NCBI RefSeq assembly: GCF_032854445.1
Contig: NC_088303.1
Coordinates: 2,053,501 to 2,117,500 of the forward strand
DNA: 64,000 nt
Direction of reading: 5' to 3'
From: Liolophura sinensis
Taxonomy: Eukaryota > Mollusca > Polyplacophora > Chitonida > Chitonidae
Position numbers and translations under genes: made by a program. The notes under the pieces were generated by a model that ran no database searches, was not told the DNA's origin, and saw only the letters and a program-made list of their open reading frames with translations. Below are positions 61,290-64,000 of the stretch, piece by piece. Positions within the stretch are counted from its first letter, which is position 1, and each line of letters opens with the position of its first letter.

Positions 61290-63190
61290 GTGAGTAGACG
61301 GTACTGCACGGTTTGCAGGTGAGGGGCTAGGGATAGGGCTGCAGTGACCCATTCAACTACCCTAAAGCAGGAAAGGTGAGTAGACGGTAATGTGCAGTTT
61401 GCAAGGGGAGTGGCAAGAGATGGGGCTGCAGTGACCTGTTCACTAACTACCCAAAAGTCAAAGGACAGGTGAGTAGACGGTTTGCAGAGGAGGGGCAAGG
61501 GATGTGGCTACAGAGCCTGTTCTTGAACTACCCTAAAGTCAAAGGACAGGTGAGTTAACGGTACTGCACGGTTTGCAGGTGAGGGGCTAGGACTGGGGCT
61601 GCAGTGACCTGTTCATCAACTACCCCAAAGTCAATGGACAGGTGAGTAGACGGTACTGCATGGTTTGCAGAGGAGGGGCTAGGGATAGGGCTGCAGTGAC
61701 CTGTTCAACTACCATAAAGCAGGAAAGGTGAGTAGACGGTAATGTGCAGTTTGCATGGGGAGTGGCTAGAGATGGGGCTGCAGTGACCTGTTCATTAACT
61801 ACCCCAATGTCAATGGACATGTGAGTAGATGGTACTGCACGGTTTGCAGAGGAGGGGCTAGGGATGGGGCTGCAGTGACCTGTTCATTAACTACCCTAAA
61901 GTCAAAGGACAGGTGAGTAGATGGTACTGCACGGTTTGCAGAGGAGGGGCAAGGGATGTGGCTGCAGTGACCTGTTCATTAACTACCTTAAAACAGGACA
62001 GGTGAGTGGACGGTACTACACGGTTTGCAGAGGAGGGGCTAGGGATGGGGCTGCAGTGACCTTTTCATTAACTACCCCAAAGTCAAAGGACAGGTGAGTA
62101 GATGGTACTGCACGGTTTGCAGGTGAGGGGCTAGGAATGGGGGTACGGTGACCTGTTCATTAACTACCCCAAAGTCAAAGGACAGGTGAGTAGATGGGTA
62201 CTGCACGGTTTGCAGAGGAGGGGCTAGGGATGTGGCTGCAGTGACCTGTTCATTAACTACCTTAAAACAGGACAGGTGAGTAGACGGTGCTGCACGGTTT
62301 GCAGAGGAGGGGCTAGGGATAGGGCTGCAGTGACCTTTTCATTAACTACCCCAAAGTCAAAGGACAGGTGAGTAGATGGTACTGCACGGTTTGCAGGTGA
62401 GGGGCTAGGAATGGGGGTACGGTGACCTGTTCATTAACTACCCCAAAGTCAAAGGACAGGTGAGTAGATGGGTACTGCACGGTTTGCAGAGGAGGGGCTA
62501 GGGATGTGGCTGCAGTGACCTGTTCATTAACTACCTTAAAACAGGACAGGTGAGTAGACGGTGCTGCACGGTTTGCAGAGGAGGGGCTAGGGATAGGGCT
62601 GCAGTGACCTGTTCAACTACCATAAAGCAGGAAAGGTGAGTAGACGGTAATGTGCAGTTTGCATGGGGAGTGGCTAGAGATGGGGCTGCAGTGACCTGTT
62701 CATTAACTACCCCAAAGTCCATGGACATGTCATTAGACGGCGCTGCACGGTTTGCAGAGGAGGGACTAGGAATGGGGCTGCAGTGACCTGTTCATTAACT
62801 ACACCAAAATCAATGGACATGTCATTAGACGGCGCTGCACGGTTTGCAGAGGAGGGACTAGGAATGGGGCTGCAGTGACCTGTTCATTAACTACCCCAAA
62901 GTCAATGGACAGGTGAGTAGACGGTACTGCATGGTTTGCAGAGGAGGGGCTAGTTATGGGCTACAGTGACCTGTTCATTAACTACCCCAAAGTCAAAGGA
63001 CAGGTGAGTAGACGGTGCTGCACGGTTTGCAGGTGAGGGGCTAGGAATGGGGCTACGGTGACCTGTTCATTAACTACCCCAAAGTCAATGAACAGGTGAA
63101 TGGACGGTACTGCACGGTTTGCAGAGGAGGGGCCAGGGATAGGGCTGCAGTGACCTGTTCATTAACTACCCCAAAGTCAATGGACAGGGG
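61240..63190 (+). repeat. 92-bp array of the exon 4 donor, tan-like gene 2, about 21 copies
   Basis: The unit holds the last roughly 47 bp of exon 4 (GGGGCTGCAGTGACCTGTTC, ATTAACTACCC...GGACAG), the donor GTGAGTAG, and about 40 bp of intron with CACGGTTTGCAGAGGAGGGG. The first copy is the true exon end (61289). The codons for the catalytic Gly-Cys (GGC TGC) lie inside the repeated part. The donor is kept in most copies; some later units carry CATTAG instead. A 286-bp block (62057-62342 and 62343-62628) is itself duplicated. Confidence 0.93.
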
Positions 63191-63199
63191 AAGGGCTAG

Positions 63200-63997
63200 T
63201 GATGGGGTTCAAAAGGGTTGAAGATGCTGGAGCCACCAATGGCAGGAATTCAGGTTCACCTTCGTTATCGGGCGTCTGATCACTGACTGGCACATCTTCC
63301 CGACGAGATTCTTTCTTCCGTGCCTTGTGGTTGGTGTGACTTGAGGCAACTGGCTCTTCACAACACAGGAGCAAGATTCTGTGAATAACACGTATGGGGC
63401 ACTTACCATTCTCTGGTCTGAAGGGATAGGCAGGATTGTCTTCAATAGTCTGTTCCCCTACTACGGTCTATTGAATCTTCCCTGTTCCGGAGTTTCCCTG
63501 TTCCTCCTCGTTCATACAACATATGTAGGGTCACAACTCTCTCATGTTTTCTTTATGATATCTACTGCGAGTCTGGGAGATTTGACGATCACCAGGAAGA
63601 AAGGTGTGTAGCCAGCGGCGTCTTGCTTTGTTCTATTATCGACTTGAGTTATCTTATTCAGATGTCAATTCTACGACGATTTGTGAGTGTCGATCAGTTT
63701 TTAGCGTCTCCAGAGTGTTGTTATACCACTCAACATGGGCGTTGCCCTGGGGATGGTAGGGTGTCGCCCTTGAGTTGGCATTGTCACAATGCTGTTGAAG
63801 ACTGTGGAAGAGAATGTTCTCAGATTCACCCTCGTCGTGGTGAATTCGACTAGGGAATCAGAAGTGGAGTATGTCATCGTTGAAGAGACGGTCAGCTGCT
63901 GTCTTCCCACTTTTGTCCTTGGTCGGGTAACACCGGACAACACATAACCCATAACAGCCACTACATACCCATGCCCATTCTTGCTCTCCTTCAGATG
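63200..63997 (-). pseudogene. Ty3/Gypsy-type retrotransposon fragment (integrase C-terminal part)
   Basis: On the minus strand, about 63961-63690 translates (with a TGA inside) to a retroviral-type integrase core: FPSRIHHDEG, then ATPYHPQGNAHVEWYNNTL. These match the D and E positions of the D,D-35-E motif (H-x-D and Q-G-N-A-H-V-E). The first aspartate is not visible, as the window ends. A hydrophilic open frame at 63374-63177 may be the tail of the same pol gene. It is decayed, with no terminal repeats seen here, and is likely unable to move by itself. Confidence 0.65.
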
Positions 63998-64000
63998 CCG

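Overview
This is a eukaryotic nuclear window, most likely from a mollusc (possibly a bivalve). The genes have GT-AG introns. The SINEs are tRNA-derived, and one family with a tail read as 'ACGCCGTACTCAAGAATATTTC' is of a kind I associate with molluscan genomes. The species cannot be fixed from sequence alone. No prokaryotic features are present.

Layout. (1) 1-4188: tandem repeat, a SINE and the 3' flank of a minus-strand gene. (2) 4189-17216, minus strand: OXA1L, the mitochondrial inner-membrane insertase, eight recognisable coding exons. (3) A 248-bp head-to-head gap, then 17465-22667, plus strand: SLC7A6OS/Iwr1, the RNA polymerase II nuclear-import factor, five exons. (4) 22.7-34.0 kb: no gene recognised. 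It holds a very homogeneous 120-bp satellite-like array (24.1-28.8 kb) with higher-order structure, a 24-bp array, a foldback element and a palindromic element. (5) 34398-46174, plus: a complete ten-exon gene of the tan / acyl-CoA:6-aminopenicillanic-acid acyltransferase (C45, Ntn-hydrolase) family. (6) 46.5-49.6 kb: two related minisatellites. (7) 51385 to at least 61289, plus: the first four exons of a tandem paralogue of the same family. Its intron 3 carries a 41-bp array interrupted by a SINE and by a 5.3-kb I-like LINE. (8) The right edge carries a decayed Ty3/Gypsy integrase fragment on the minus strand.

The main observation is that several minisatellites are not random intronic repeats: their unit is a copy of an exon-intron boundary. 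In OXA1L (39 bp, about 53 copies), tan-like gene 1 (38-bp acceptor array; 59-bp donor array) and tan-like gene 2 (41-bp and 92-bp donor arrays), the unit contains the splice site plus flanking intron and, in most cases, exon sequence, and the array abuts the functional junction. SLC7A6OS exon 5 and OXA1L exon 7 show weaker versions. The two tan paralogues have identical exon lengths but arrays at different junctions, so the arrays arose independently. This looks like a recurrent process that amplifies splice junctions. In OXA1L the unit is a multiple of three and stays open in frame with the exon. In tan-like gene 2 one repeat could act as an in-frame cassette exon carrying a second copy of the catalytic Gly-Cys.

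A second observation is that the LINE and two SINE families share their last roughly 35 nt, consistent with SINEs using this LINE's machinery.
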